64,000 nt of DNA, taken from the NCBI RefSeq assembly GCF_040564635.1, contig NZ_CP159837.1, positions 5,133,001-5,197,000 on the forward strand. The letters run 5' to 3'. The position numbers were made by a program, and so were the translations under genes. A model generated the notes under the pieces. It made no database searches. It worked only from the letters and a program-made list of their open reading frames with translations, and was not told the origin of the DNA. Origin of the DNA: Planktothricoides raciborskii GIHE-MW2 (GTDB lineage Bacteria > Cyanobacteriota > Cyanobacteriia > Cyanobacteriales > Laspinemataceae). Below, piece by piece: positions 16,676 through 25,538 of this stretch. Positions within the stretch are counted from its first letter, which is position 1; each line of letters opens with the position of its first letter.

Positions 16676-18955
16676 ATGGGACTAAATCGACGAGAGTTTA
16701 TTCAACAAATCAGTGGTTTGCTGGCCGCATTCGGGATGAGTGAAACGGTACTTTGGCAAGCAGGCGATCGCTACTATCAAGCCTTAGCCCAACCGACCGC
16801 AAGGAAGTTAGCATTACTCGTGGGGATTAATCAATATCCCGGTGATATCTCCCTATCCGGCGCTGTGACTGATGTTGCCTTACAAGAAGAATTACTTAAA
16901 TATCGCTTTGGCTTTCAATCGTCAGATATTCTTACCCTGAAAAACGAACAAGCCACTCGCGCAAATATTGAATCAGCCTTTATGGAACATCTGATTAATC
17001 AAGCGAGTGCCGCCGATTTAGTAGTATTTCACTTTAGTGGTTATGGTCGCTGTTTGAAGTGGGAAAGTACCGAGGAAAATCCCTTATCCAAAAATAGTTT
17101 AGTCCCGGTGGATGGCGGATTGTCCGACGCTTCTAATGCTTCTAAATTAGGGGTGAATGATTTACTCGAAGAAACCTTGTGGCAACTGTTGGCTATGCTA
17201 CCAACTAAGCGAGCGATCGCAGTCCTGGATACCAGCTACACCTATCCGGGCAGCAATTTCCAAGGCAACCTGATGATTCGTTCTCGCCCCAGCCCCCGCA
17301 CCAGTCAACTCACCTCAGAAGCCCTAGCCTTTCAAGAAAAACTGAAAAATCAAACCTCTCCAACCAGTAATCCGCAAAATATCCCGGCTTTAATCCTCAG
17401 TGCCACCAGTCCGAACCAAGTCGCCACGGAAGCGAAATTGCAAGGATTTAGCGCTGGATTATTTACATTAGCCTTAACTCAGCAATTGTGGTTAGCCACT
17501 CCCGCCACCAGTCTGCAATCCAGCTTACAAAAAGTCTCCTGTACCGTCCAGGAGTTAGGGGGATTTCTTCAGCAACCGCAAATGGTCAAACCGGGCGTTT
17601 TACTCAAAAGCGATTCCCGCATCTTACCGATTACCCCTGGGGAGAATAATGGACTGATTCCCGTCTTGCCATCAGCAGATGGGGTGATTAAGTCTGTGGA
17701 AGAAGGGAGCAAGACGGCACACCTATGGCTGGGGGGATTACCGGCAAATATTTTAGAAACCTACTCGGCCAATTCTATTTTTTCTTTGGTGCCGCCGACG
17801 AATTCTCCAGAGTCAAGCCCTACTACATTACAAATTCGTGTCCGAGATGGCTTAACCGCTAAAGCCCAACTTTTAGACCAATCGACAACGGCTTTAGAGG
17901 CAGGGCAATTGTTGCAAGAAGCGGTGCGGGTTTTGCCCCGTCATCTCAACTTGACCGTGGCTTTAGATACGGAGTTACAGCGGATCGAACGGGTAGATGC
18001 TACCAGTGCTTTTGCCTCCATGCCCAATATTTCCACGGTGCTAAAAGGAGAACAACCGGCGGATTGCTTGTTTGGTCGCGTCCGACAAGACGCATTAGCC
18101 CAGTCAGCCCTTTTGTCCCCCGGTTCAGCTTCTCTGATTTTGCCCCAGGGGAGTTATGGGTTATTTTCTGTGGGTCAAACTCTGCTGGTGAATACGGTAG
18201 GGGCAGGAGGAGAAGCGGTGAAATTGGCGGCACAACGATTAACTCCCTACTTAGAAATGTTACGGGCGGCGAAGTTAATTGGTTTAAGCGCGAATCAAGG
18301 ATCGTCCCGTTTGGGCGTCCGTGTCACCTTGGAAAAAGTGACACCAGAAGAAAAATTACTGATGCAAGCCTCGACCAGACGGGCGCCTTGGCCTTCCCCT
18401 TCTGAGGGGTCGGCGGTTTCTGGAGATAGTAGTATTTTATCTTTGGCTGTGGGCAGTCGGATTCGCTATCGGATTTTTAACTATAGTGATCGCCCCATCT
18501 ATTCTTTCTTGTTTGGCATTCATAACAGTGGTAGCGCGATCGCCTTCTATCCTTTTCCGTCCCAAAATCAATCCGCCAAAAGTCAGCCGGAAATTGAACA
18601 AAACCTGATTCAGCCCGGAACCACCCTCACCCTCCCTGATGATGCCGTCGGTTCCGCTTGGTCAATTAATGGCACCGTGGGACTGGCAAAAACTCATTTA
18701 ATTTGTAGCAGTAGCCCTTTTTTGCAAACCTTTAATGCCTTAAAACCCGTAATGGGTTCTCGCGGCGATGGTCAGGGAATAATCACCCTGCAAAATCCTT
18801 TTAAAATCGCCCAAGCGGTGTTAGAAGACTTACATCATGCCAGCGCTTCCAACCCTCCAATCGGTTTTTCTAATTGGGCCGGAATTTCTGATGAGTTTTG
18901 GGCATTAAATGTCAACCATTGGGCAACCCTGAGTTTTATCTATCGAGTGATATAG
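16676..18955 (+). CDS. Pseudo-orthocaspase (caspase-like, YS variant) with DUF4384
   Basis: 759 residues. Twin-arginine-like signal (NRREFIQQISGLLAAFG) then a caspase p20 fold: ALLVGINQYPG, HFSGYG and VLDTSYTY. The catalytic His of the usual HxSGHG is Tyr123 and the catalytic Cys of DxCHSG is Ser187, so no peptidase activity is expected. This Tyr/Ser pair is a known class of cyanobacterial inactive orthocaspases. The C-terminal half contains a DUF4384-like beta domain (SRIRYRIFNYSDRPIYSFLF). Likely exported and acting as a binding or scaffold protein; target unknown. Start ATG 16676 follows AGGAAAAGGGA. Confidence 0.85.
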   Translation: MGLNRREFIQQISGLLAAFGMSETVLWQAGDRYYQALAQPTARKLALLVGINQYPGDISLSGAVTDVALQEELLKYRFGFQSSDILTLKNEQATRANIESAFMEHLINQASAADLVVFHFSGYGRCLKWESTEENPLSKNSLVPVDGGLSDASNASKLGVNDLLEETLWQLLAMLPTKRAIAVLDTSYTYPGSNFQGNLMIRSRPSPRTSQLTSEALAFQEKLKNQTSPTSNPQNIPALILSATSPNQVATEAKLQGFSAGLFTLALTQQLWLATPATSLQSSLQKVSCTVQELGGFLQQPQMVKPGVLLKSDSRILPITPGENNGLIPVLPSADGVIKSVEEGSKTAHLWLGGLPANILETYSANSIFSLVPPTNSPESSPTTLQIRVRDGLTAKAQLLDQSTTALEAGQLLQEAVRVLPRHLNLTVALDTELQRIERVDATSAFASMPNISTVLKGEQPADCLFGRVRQDALAQSALLSPGSASLILPQGSYGLFSVGQTLLVNTVGAGGEAVKLAAQRLTPYLEMLRAAKLIGLSANQGSSRLGVRVTLEKVTPEEKLLMQASTRRAPWPSPSEGSAVSGDSSILSLAVGSRIRYRIFNYSDRPIYSFLFGIHNSGSAIAFYPFPSQNQSAKSQPEIEQNLIQPGTTLTLPDDAVGSAWSINGTVGLAKTHLICSSSPFLQTFNALKPVMGSRGDGQGIITLQNPFKIAQAVLEDLHHASASNPPIGFSNWAGISDEFWALNVNHWATLSFIYRVI

Positions 18956-19037
18956 AATTAATCTGAATTTCATTTGTAGGGTGGGCAATCCCCACCTGTC
19001 AAAAAAAAAATCGGGATATTTTATTGGGATATTTTTC

Positions 19038-19769
19038 ATGATAAATCTACCAAGTTCTTGGGATCTGCCCCCGGTCATTAAAAATCGCTTTGGCCAAAAA
19101 AGCCTGGGTCAACAACGGGCGATGATTGCACACAATCATCTGTTACTGGTATTACATAAACCCCCGGAACCGAATGAACGGAAACGTGAGGTTGCCTTGT
19201 TTTGGCGACAACCGGATGGAACTTGGAAACAGACGGCGATCGGCAATGGCATTGAACCTTTAATCAGGCATTTAAAAGAATATAATGCAGCGGCAGAAAA
19301 ATTTATCGAAGATTATCACCAAGCCCAAGAAGCGGAAGATTATTTTCGCATTCTTGAGGCTATGTCTCCCTTGCGTTTGGCTACAAAAAACCTGCACGCC
19401 ACCTTGCAAGCAGCCAGAGAAGGCATCCCCGGCGATCGCGATCTAATTGATTTGCGCGATTATGCTTATGAAATTGAACGCAGCTTAGATTTACTTTATG
19501 AAAATACCAAAAATGCTCTAGATTTTCGGATTGCTAAACGAGCGGAAGAACAAACTAAATTAAGTTTGGCAGCCGTGAAAGCTGGTGAAAGATTGAATAT
19601 TTTAGCGGGGATTTTCTTTCCTTTGACCGCAATTACTTCAGTGTTTGGGATGAATCTTATCAGTGGTCTGGAGAGTAATTCTATAGAAACTTTTTGGTTA
19701 GTTGTATTGATCGGCATCGTTCTCGGTGTTTTTGTGCTGCAATGGAGTATTAAAGGCAAAAAGAATTAG
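19038..19769 (+). CDS. CorA-like membrane protein
   Basis: 243 residues from ATG 19038; a GTG at 18981 in frame would add 19 residues but lies in a low-quality leader. A soluble helical N-terminal region ends in two membrane segments, the first containing GIFFPLTAITSVFGMNL with the GMN signature of CorA-type Mg2+ channels and the second LVVLIGIVLGVFVLQW. The N-terminal part is shorter than in classic CorA (about 316 residues), so substrate and activity are uncertain. It follows the pseudo-orthocaspase by about 80 bases on the same strand. Confidence 0.65.
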   Translation: MINLPSSWDLPPVIKNRFGQKSLGQQRAMIAHNHLLLVLHKPPEPNERKREVALFWRQPDGTWKQTAIGNGIEPLIRHLKEYNAAAEKFIEDYHQAQEAEDYFRILEAMSPLRLATKNLHATLQAAREGIPGDRDLIDLRDYAYEIERSLDLLYENTKNALDFRIAKRAEEQTKLSLAAVKAGERLNILAGIFFPLTAITSVFGMNLISGLESNSIETFWLVVLIGIVLGVFVLQWSIKGKKN

Positions 19770-19903
19770 TTTTTTTCTGTACTACGGAAACCAGCGCTTT
19801 AAATGCGATATAAAACCCCGGATGAAGCCATTAGCATTTCGTTCGGCTAATCTAACTAGCTAATCTAACTAATTATTGGTTATTGGAGATTTTGATTTAA
19901 CGG

Positions 19904-19958
19904 TGAACTGTGAACTGCTAACAGTTCACAGTTCACAGTTCACAGTTCACAGTTCACA
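19904..19958. repeat. GTTCACA heptamer array with complementary start
   Basis: GTGAACTGTGAACTG is followed by CTAA and six AGTTCAC heptamers, so the start can pair with the array as a hairpin. Confidence 0.85.
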
Positions 19959-19960
19959 GA

Positions 19961-20553
19961 TTATATTAAAAAAACATCTGCCCCGGCTTCTTGTAACTTT
20001 TTGCTCTTTCTGCTTCGGCTGCGGATAGCTTGCTTGGCCTTCACCACCACAGGAAGTCTTGATTCAATTAAATATGCAAGCCTCTCGGAGTCCCAAACCT
20101 GTGAGGATTCTCACTTCTTTGAGAATGGCAATTTTTTTAGCTACGGGAACAGTATTTAACATCACATCAAATTCAGTTTGCAGACGAATGGGATAGGTAG
20201 AGTCACTGGTGCTATCTTTGCTGCTATATTTAATGTCAAACTCTTGTAAAAGTCTATCCAGTTTTTGTTCAATCAGAGCTAATCTATCGGGTTCTTTGAG
20301 TGGAGATTGTCCAGAGGTCTGATGGGCTTAAATTTCTTGCAAAAGCCGCTCAATTCGTTCAAGCAGGCGAGATCGCTTGGGGCGTTGCGGAGCAATATCG
20401 CTGTCCCTCAGACCGCTGTAAGGAATTCTGCCCTTTTTGAAAGACAAAATCACCAGATAAGAAACCAAGGCTAATATAAAATAATTAAATAATATTATAT
20501 TGCCAAAACTATCACCATCCTTATGGTTTGCAATATGGTAAATTTTGGGGCAT
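19961..20553 (-). pseudogene. Broken membrane-anchored L7/L12-like C-terminal-domain protein
   Basis: Minus-strand reading in shifting frames gives a hydrophobic segment (IILFNYFILALVSYLVILSF), a linker, and [20 protein letters not shown] followed by [13 protein letters not shown], closely like the bL12 C-terminal domain. After a frameshift comes [20 protein letters not shown] ... LQEAGADVFLI and stop. A TAA interrupts the linker near 20326, a shift follows GLGLREA near 20075, and another is needed near the ATG at 20551. bL12-like domains on a membrane anchor occur as uncharacterised cyanobacterial proteins; this copy is dead. Confidence 0.6.
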
Positions 20554-20652
20554 TTAACGGTTCACAAACCGATTACGAACCAGACACAAACTATACATAA
20601 AATAAATCAGGATTAGCATGATTCAAAGCTAAAAATATACTGATGATGCTGC

Positions 20653-21072
20653 TTAATCTGGAAGCCGGGAAACCGATTCGGTGATATCTTCTTCTGTGGT
20701 TTCAATCTCGGCAGTTTCGCAGTTCACCGATGCCCCAAAATTTGGGTATTTTGATTCGGTTGGCAGCACCGTAGAATGCAGATAAATTTTCAGGGTTGGC
20801 CCAGAAACAGCTAAACGAATCATTGCTTGATTTGACAATTGTATTTGTGTCACCATTGTGCCATCAACGTATGTGCCATTACTCCCTAAATTAATTAATT
20901 CCCATTGCTCACCAATTTTTCGCAACTCAATGTGTTTTCGAGAAACCACTGCACTGTATAGAACAACATGATTCGTAGAGGATCTCCCAATTCTAATCAC
21001 AGATTCTGTTGGAAATCTCCAAGTCTGAATTGGGGTCGATTGAGTTGGATGAAGTAAAGTTATTGTAATCAC
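20653..21072 (-). CDS. FHA-domain protein
   Basis: 139 residues: one forkhead-associated domain (IGRSSTNHVVL at 28-38, VSRKHIEL at 43-50, NLGSNGTYVDG) with a short acidic tail. FHA domains bind phosphothreonine, so a partner Ser/Thr kinase is implied; one is encoded at 37.1 kb. Start is GTG 21072, with no strong ribosome binding site. A second FHA gene follows upstream on the same strand beyond a 14-mer repeat array. Confidence 0.85.
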   Translation of the reverse strand: MITITLLHPTQSTPIQTWRFPTESVIRIGRSSTNHVVLYSAVVSRKHIELRKIGEQWELINLGSNGTYVDGTMVTQIQLSNQAMIRLAVSGPTLKIYLHSTVLPTESKYPNFGASVNCETAEIETTEEDITESVSRLPD

Positions 21073-21147
21073 GGTAGGATCGCGCCCTGGCGATAGCTAT
21101 GCATAGTTTTGACCGCGTTAACCGAACTGGTTGCCTGCACTGATTCC

Positions 21148-21376
21148 TAGTGATATGTAGCCAGTGATATTTAGCCAGTGATATGTAGCCAGTGATATTT
21201 AGCCAGTGATATTTAGCCAGTGATATTTAGCCAGTGATATTTAGCCAGTGATATTTAGCCAGTGATATTTAGCCAGTGATATTTAGCCAGTGATATTTAG
21301 GTTGGGTTGAGAAGAAAACCCAACCTAAGAAACAAGGGTGATATGTAGGTTGGGTTGAGAAAGAAACCCAACCTAG
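21148..21376. repeat. 14-mer tandem array and two AACCCAACC hairpins
   Basis: GTGATATTTAGCCA is repeated about eleven times (two early units have GTAGCCA). It is followed by two copies of a hairpin with arms AGGTTGGGTT and AACCCAACCT (21299-21327 and 21346-21376). The array lies between the two FHA genes. Confidence 0.9.
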
Positions 21377-21500
21377 GAAGCTTTAACGATGGAAGCTTTA
21401 ACGATGATTTCACAAACTAGGGAAGGAGAGAAACTCATCTGAACTTGCCGAAAAAAGTCCGGTTGCCTCAAAAAATCCCGATCCCCTTTTTTGATTAACC

Positions 21501-22265
21501 CTAGGAAAGCTGGAATAAAAAGGTCATTAAATCTCCTTTCCCCAAGGCAATGCGATCGCCTGGTCGGAGGCGATGACGATTTCCTTTGGGCAACGGTAAA
21601 TTATTGATGTAAGTGCCATTAGAACTGCCCACATCTTCGATATAAAAAGCATCGGCTTCCACCCGAATATCCGCATGAATTCGCGAGACAATCTCAGAAT
21701 TGGCAAAACCCGACACATCAATGTCTGGCGGTATCATATCATTGGGTTTGCCGATATGAATCACATCAAGATGTTGGAGCAACTCCAGGGTGGTATTGGT
21801 TTGAACATGAACCAATCGAGCGGTTTGCACTTGCAGTTGAGTAGCTGAACTAGGCGTCGGCGGAGCGGGGGCGGGGGACGGCGGGGGTGCAGCTACAGGT
21901 TTGGCGGGACTGGGAATGCTGGCTGGTGACTCTAAACCGCTACTCATGCCAGAGATAGGATCCGGTGAATTCCAGGAACTTTTTGCCCCTTCAGACTCTA
22001 GTGGAGAATTCCCTTCGGGCGCCGAGACTGCGGTGGCGGGAATTCCCCCTGACAATGATTCGCAGGCGCCGGCTGGTTCCTCGCTTTCTGACTGGGCAGT
22101 GCTGGGCTGAAGATTATAGCCACATTGACCACAGAATGTGGCATCAGTTTGCACCGTTGCCCCGCACTGTGGACAACTGGTGGTGGCAGGTAAGGGACTG
22201 TAGCAAGCTTCACAGGCTGCAGCGCCCTCTGGGTTTTGGTGGTTACAATTTGGACAGACAATCAT
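21501..22265 (-). CDS. Double zinc-ribbon plus FHA-domain protein
   Basis: 254 residues. Eight Cys in four CxxC pairs (4/7, 18/21, 31/34, 45/48) form two zinc ribbons. A Pro/Ser-rich linker (about 60-140) leads to an FHA domain (HIGKPNDM, VSRIHADIRV, DVGSSNGTYINN) close to the C-terminus. Cytosolic phosphothreonine reader, possibly bringing a kinase substrate to another protein. ATG start at 22265. It belongs with the smaller FHA gene downstream. Confidence 0.9.
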   Translation of the reverse strand: MIVCPNCNHQNPEGAAACEACYSPLPATTSCPQCGATVQTDATFCGQCGYNLQPSTAQSESEEPAGACESLSGGIPATAVSAPEGNSPLESEGAKSSWNSPDPISGMSSGLESPASIPSPAKPVAAPPPSPAPAPPTPSSATQLQVQTARLVHVQTNTTLELLQHLDVIHIGKPNDMIPPDIDVSGFANSEIVSRIHADIRVEADAFYIEDVGSSNGTYINNLPLPKGNRHRLRPGDRIALGKGDLMTFLFQLS

Positions 22266-22385
22266 AGTTTTCCTTAAATCTAAAAGATTCTAGCTAAATT
22301 CTCTTTCTTCACCAGTTCTATAATCAATAGCTCATTTGCTATTTCCATCAAGATACTGAAGACTTAACACTTGGCGAGCGAGATT

Positions 22386-23105
22386 TTAGGTTGCGGGGAA
22401 AGAAGCCCGATCGAGCAACCACCACAGTTCACCGTTTTTCGGATGAATTAGCGCGGATGGATAAGTTTTGCCGTCAGGGTTTGGGGCAAGGACTTGAGTT
22501 AAAGCATCTTTTTTGCTGGCACCAGCCACGATAAATATGACACCAATGGCTTGGTTAATTAGCGGCACGGTGAAAGTAATTCGGGGCTGACCATCTTTGT
22601 TGCCCACGGTGACGAGGCGATCGCACACTTCTAGGGCTTCGGTGTGGGGAAACAGAGAGGCTGTATGGCCATCATCTCCCATTCCCAACAAAATAATGTC
22701 AAAAACCGGGATTTCTCCGGCAGAGACCCCAAAAAACTCTTGCAGTTCGCGATCGTACTTTTGGGCGTCAAGCGCTGGATCTCCCGCACTGGTGGGCATC
22801 GGATGAATATTTTCTTGGGGAATATTCACCTGATTGAGCCATGCTTCGCGGGTCATGCGTTGATTGCTGTCTGGATGATCGGCACTGACATAACGCTCAT
22901 CCCCCCAAAAAACATGAATTTTTTCCCAGGGTAGATTTTCCTGGGCTAATGCTTGGTATAAGGCTTTGGGAGTGCTGCCACCGGATAAGGCGATGGTACA
23001 ACGATCTCTTTCAGAAATCGCCCCGTTGATTTTACTCACGACCAAGTTGAGCGATCGCTCGATCAGTGCGAGTTGATCGGTTAAAACTTCGATGTTCTTA
23101 TTCAT
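22386..23105 (-). CDS. pgl: 6-phosphogluconolactonase
   Basis: 239 residues, usual length for the DevB type. ALSGGSTPKALYQAL, VFWGDERYV and GMGDDGHTASLFP are the substrate-phosphate and catalytic segments. It hydrolyses 6-phosphogluconolactone in the oxidative pentose phosphate route, the main source of NADPH in the dark in cyanobacteria. ATG 23105. Alone on its transcript as far as can be seen. Confidence 0.95.
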   Translation of the reverse strand: MNKNIEVLTDQLALIERSLNLVVSKINGAISERDRCTIALSGGSTPKALYQALAQENLPWEKIHVFWGDERYVSADHPDSNQRMTREAWLNQVNIPQENIHPMPTSAGDPALDAQKYDRELQEFFGVSAGEIPVFDIILLGMGDDGHTASLFPHTEALEVCDRLVTVGNKDGQPRITFTVPLINQAIGVIFIVAGASKKDALTQVLAPNPDGKTYPSALIHPKNGELWWLLDRASFPAT

Positions 23106-23189
23106 CTAAATCTGTTTGGATAGTTGAAATCAGTTCTATTCTGGAAGTCATCTCCGGTTTTAGTCAAATTTAGTCAAATTTGGTGGTAT

Positions 23190-23218
23190 GTAGGGGTGAT
23201 TCGCTTTCTCACCCCTAC
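23190..23218. repeat. GTAGGGG-family hairpin
   Basis: Arms GTAGGGGTGA / TCACCCCTAC, 9-base loop. Compared with the 16389 palindrome the arm has T for C and the partner A for G, so pairing is kept. Confidence 0.8.
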
Positions 23219-23299
23219 AGAGCCTACGGGTGTGGATGAATTGCAAGGAACCTTAATGCGACAGGAATCCCTAACCAACAAAAATAGGATCCATTTGGT

Positions 23300-23879
23300 T
23301 TAAGGATTAGCGGTGACAAAAGTAGCGTTAATTTGAACCCAGGTAATTAATGAGGGAATTGTTCCGGTGGCATACATCAAGTATACATTGCCATTAGGGA
23401 AAAAATCTACTCGACAGGGATAATAAGCGTCATTCCAATACGCCCAACATATTGACATTATATTAACGCTGGGACGACAAGTTGAGGGCAATACTAAAAT
23501 ATAACATTATTGGTTCCGGCTATACGCTGTACCACTCCTATTATAACAATTAAACTCGAAAACTTATTGATTTGTAAAGCCCAGGATGGATTATGATTAA
23601 CCCACCCTGTATTGAAAGTGAATGAAACATCATTGCGACCTGTAGATTAGTTCTTGCCGCTGATACGGTACTAGGCCCGGTGCCACCATTGGCGATCGCA
23701 GCTATCCCGGTAATATTGGCGGCACTCCCGGAAATATTCCCAGAAATTTGAGCGCCGGTCTGAGTATGCGATGCGGCGGCTGCACCGATCGCCTCTGGGG
23801 TAAGCGGGTCAGTGCCCTCGATTGCGTGGTTTGGGGCGTGGGTCTCAGAAGTCTCAATGATTGGTCGTAAAGGAATCAT
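23300..23879 (-). pseudogene. Phage tail-fibre-like protein, two frameshifts
   Basis: From ATG 23879 the first part has the tail-fibre repeat NITGIAAIANGGTGPSTVSA. A shift near 23640 is needed to continue as NDVSFTFNTGWVNHNPSWAL, and another near 23505 to reach the C-terminus (VDFFPNGNVYLMYATGTIPS, stop at 23300). It starts three bases after the stop of the gene upstream, as in a virion operon. Probably a remnant of a prophage or tailocin-like cluster. Confidence 0.65.
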
Positions 23880-23881
23880 AA

Positions 23882-24223
23882 TTACCAGTTTTCAGTAATC
23901 AAAGCTTCGGCGCGTGAATCAGGTGTCGATTTGCTTGCCCAAAGGAAATTGATTGCAGTTGTAGGCACAGCAGAAAATTCATAAGCGTACTGGCCGGGAA
24001 TTTCAATTTCAGCATTTGCGGCAGTAGCTGGTTTGCTGGCCACCGTACCTGTTGCCACATACAAAGTATTAACAGAACGATTGATAATGATTAATCGCTT
24101 TCTGTCACTACGTGCGGCGATCGCATCGACAGCCGTCACAGACACAGCAATGGTGGCATGAGCGCTATTGCTGTAAGTTTTGGTGTTGTTGCTGACTGGT
24201 TGATTGCCAATAAATTGTAACAT
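23882..24223 (-). CDS. Phage-structure-like hypothetical protein
   Basis: 113 residues from ATG 24223, intact. The composition (IAVSVTAVDAIAARSDRKRL then IIINRSVNTLYVATG) suggests a small beta-sandwich like those in phage or gas-vesicle-associated loci, but no family is assigned. Its stop is next to the start of the tail-fibre-like pseudogene, so they formed one operon. Upstream, 24230-24445 is AT-rich without genes. Confidence 0.45.
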   Translation of the reverse strand: MLQFIGNQPVSNNTKTYSNSAHATIAVSVTAVDAIAARSDRKRLIIINRSVNTLYVATGTVASKPATAANAEIEIPGQYAYEFSAVPTTAINFLWASKSTPDSRAEALITENW

Positions 24224-24447
24224 TTTTACTCCTTGTTTGTTTCTGGATAACTAATGGATAATTTCCACGGATAAAATTCAATTATAAAGAAATATTTTGC
24301 CGTATTTTATCCTATTTTTTTAAAAAAACATAAGATTTTTTTGTTTAAAAAAATAGCTTAATTTTTATTTAAACCTCGTTTTTTATGCGTAAAAAAACCA
24401 ATTAACAGTGAAATTTTATAAAAACAAGTAAATCATTTAACAATCTA

Positions 24448-25394
24448 ATGTTAATTGGCATAAAATCACCTCAAATTACACAGACAAAAAAGCATAAGGG
24501 TCTACGCGTATTCGGCGACTGCATCAAAATAACAACCAATAGACTCGAAACCGTCCTCGACACAATCCACAGCAAGTTGATTGACGACTTGTGCTTTTTC
24601 AATGGAAGAATCGTCCGAAAAGATGGGGAACTAGACCCGGATAAGCCGCAGGCTTTTCGGGCATGGGTGGTCAACTGGATACCGACGGGCAAATGGAAAG
24701 TTCGCAAAGGCGATGTCACCAACTGGACAAGAGAGTACAACGAAGCGCTGGAATTTGGCAGTGCGACCGGAATTTCTGACGAAACCCGCGAGCTTGCCTA
24801 CATCATCTGCTTGATGCAGTGAAGCGCGGCTGGAGGAGCGATTGCTAAAGCTACTTGCCGATCCACTTTTTGTCCCCTACCATCGTGTATTTTCTAAATT
24901 TATGTTTGGTCATCGGTCGCGGGCGTGGATTTTGATTCGCATTTTCCCTTTTTCTAAATACCTTAAAGATGGGAAACCAATTATTGACTATACGATAGGA
25001 CAAGAGAAAAAAGACCCGAAGCATCTGACTAAAAAAAATCGCAGCGGCGCTTCCGACAAGCTTTAGGGCTGGGAGAAGTTGTCCGAAAATCAGGCGCGAC
25101 TGTCAATTCAAAGTCCAAGGCAAAAGGGTCAGGAATGGCGCGATCGATAATGTGGCTGTACGTCAATAACAATTTTGAAATGGCTCTTACAGAGAACGGC
25201 AAATTCAACAAAAAGTTTAGTGAAACACCATTCGCCCAATTCTCTAATATTGGCTGAACCGTGCCTACAAGCTACTGCCTGATGCTTCCTTGCAAAAACT
25301 TAGCGGGAAAGCACTTTATGCTGCCCGTGGTGCAACTATGCGAAAGGTGGCTGCGATGATTTACTCGGAGTTGCTGAAGGAATTGTCTGATTAA
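24448..25394 (+). pseudogene. Broken gene, possibly an IS110-like transposase remnant
   Basis: Three or more pieces join in shifting frames. They are 24448-24819 (ending LAYIICLMQ), EERLLKLLADPLFVPYHRVF from 24820, RRFRQALGLGEVVRKSGATV from about 25045, and AYKLLPDASLQKLSGKALYA to the stop at 25394, with a TGA at 25256. The LGL...SG...K...R pattern resembles the C-terminal part of IS110-type transposases, but this is tentative. A terminator follows at once. Confidence 0.4.
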
Positions 25395-25408
25395 GATAAT
25401 ATATAAAG

Positions 25409-25435
25409 CGCCACTGCTGTTTCAAGTGGCGTTTT
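25409..25435 (+). terminator. Rho-independent terminator
   Basis: CGCCACT / AGTGGCG stem with a 9-base loop followed by TTTT, 15 bases after the stop of the broken gene. Confidence 0.75.
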
Positions 25436-25538
25436 ATAATTTACCAATTATATCCCCGCATTGAGGATTGCGGAGTTCTGGGATGGGCGATGATGTCATT
25501 AAACGATCGCCTAATTGTTCCAGAAACATCTTTCTCTA

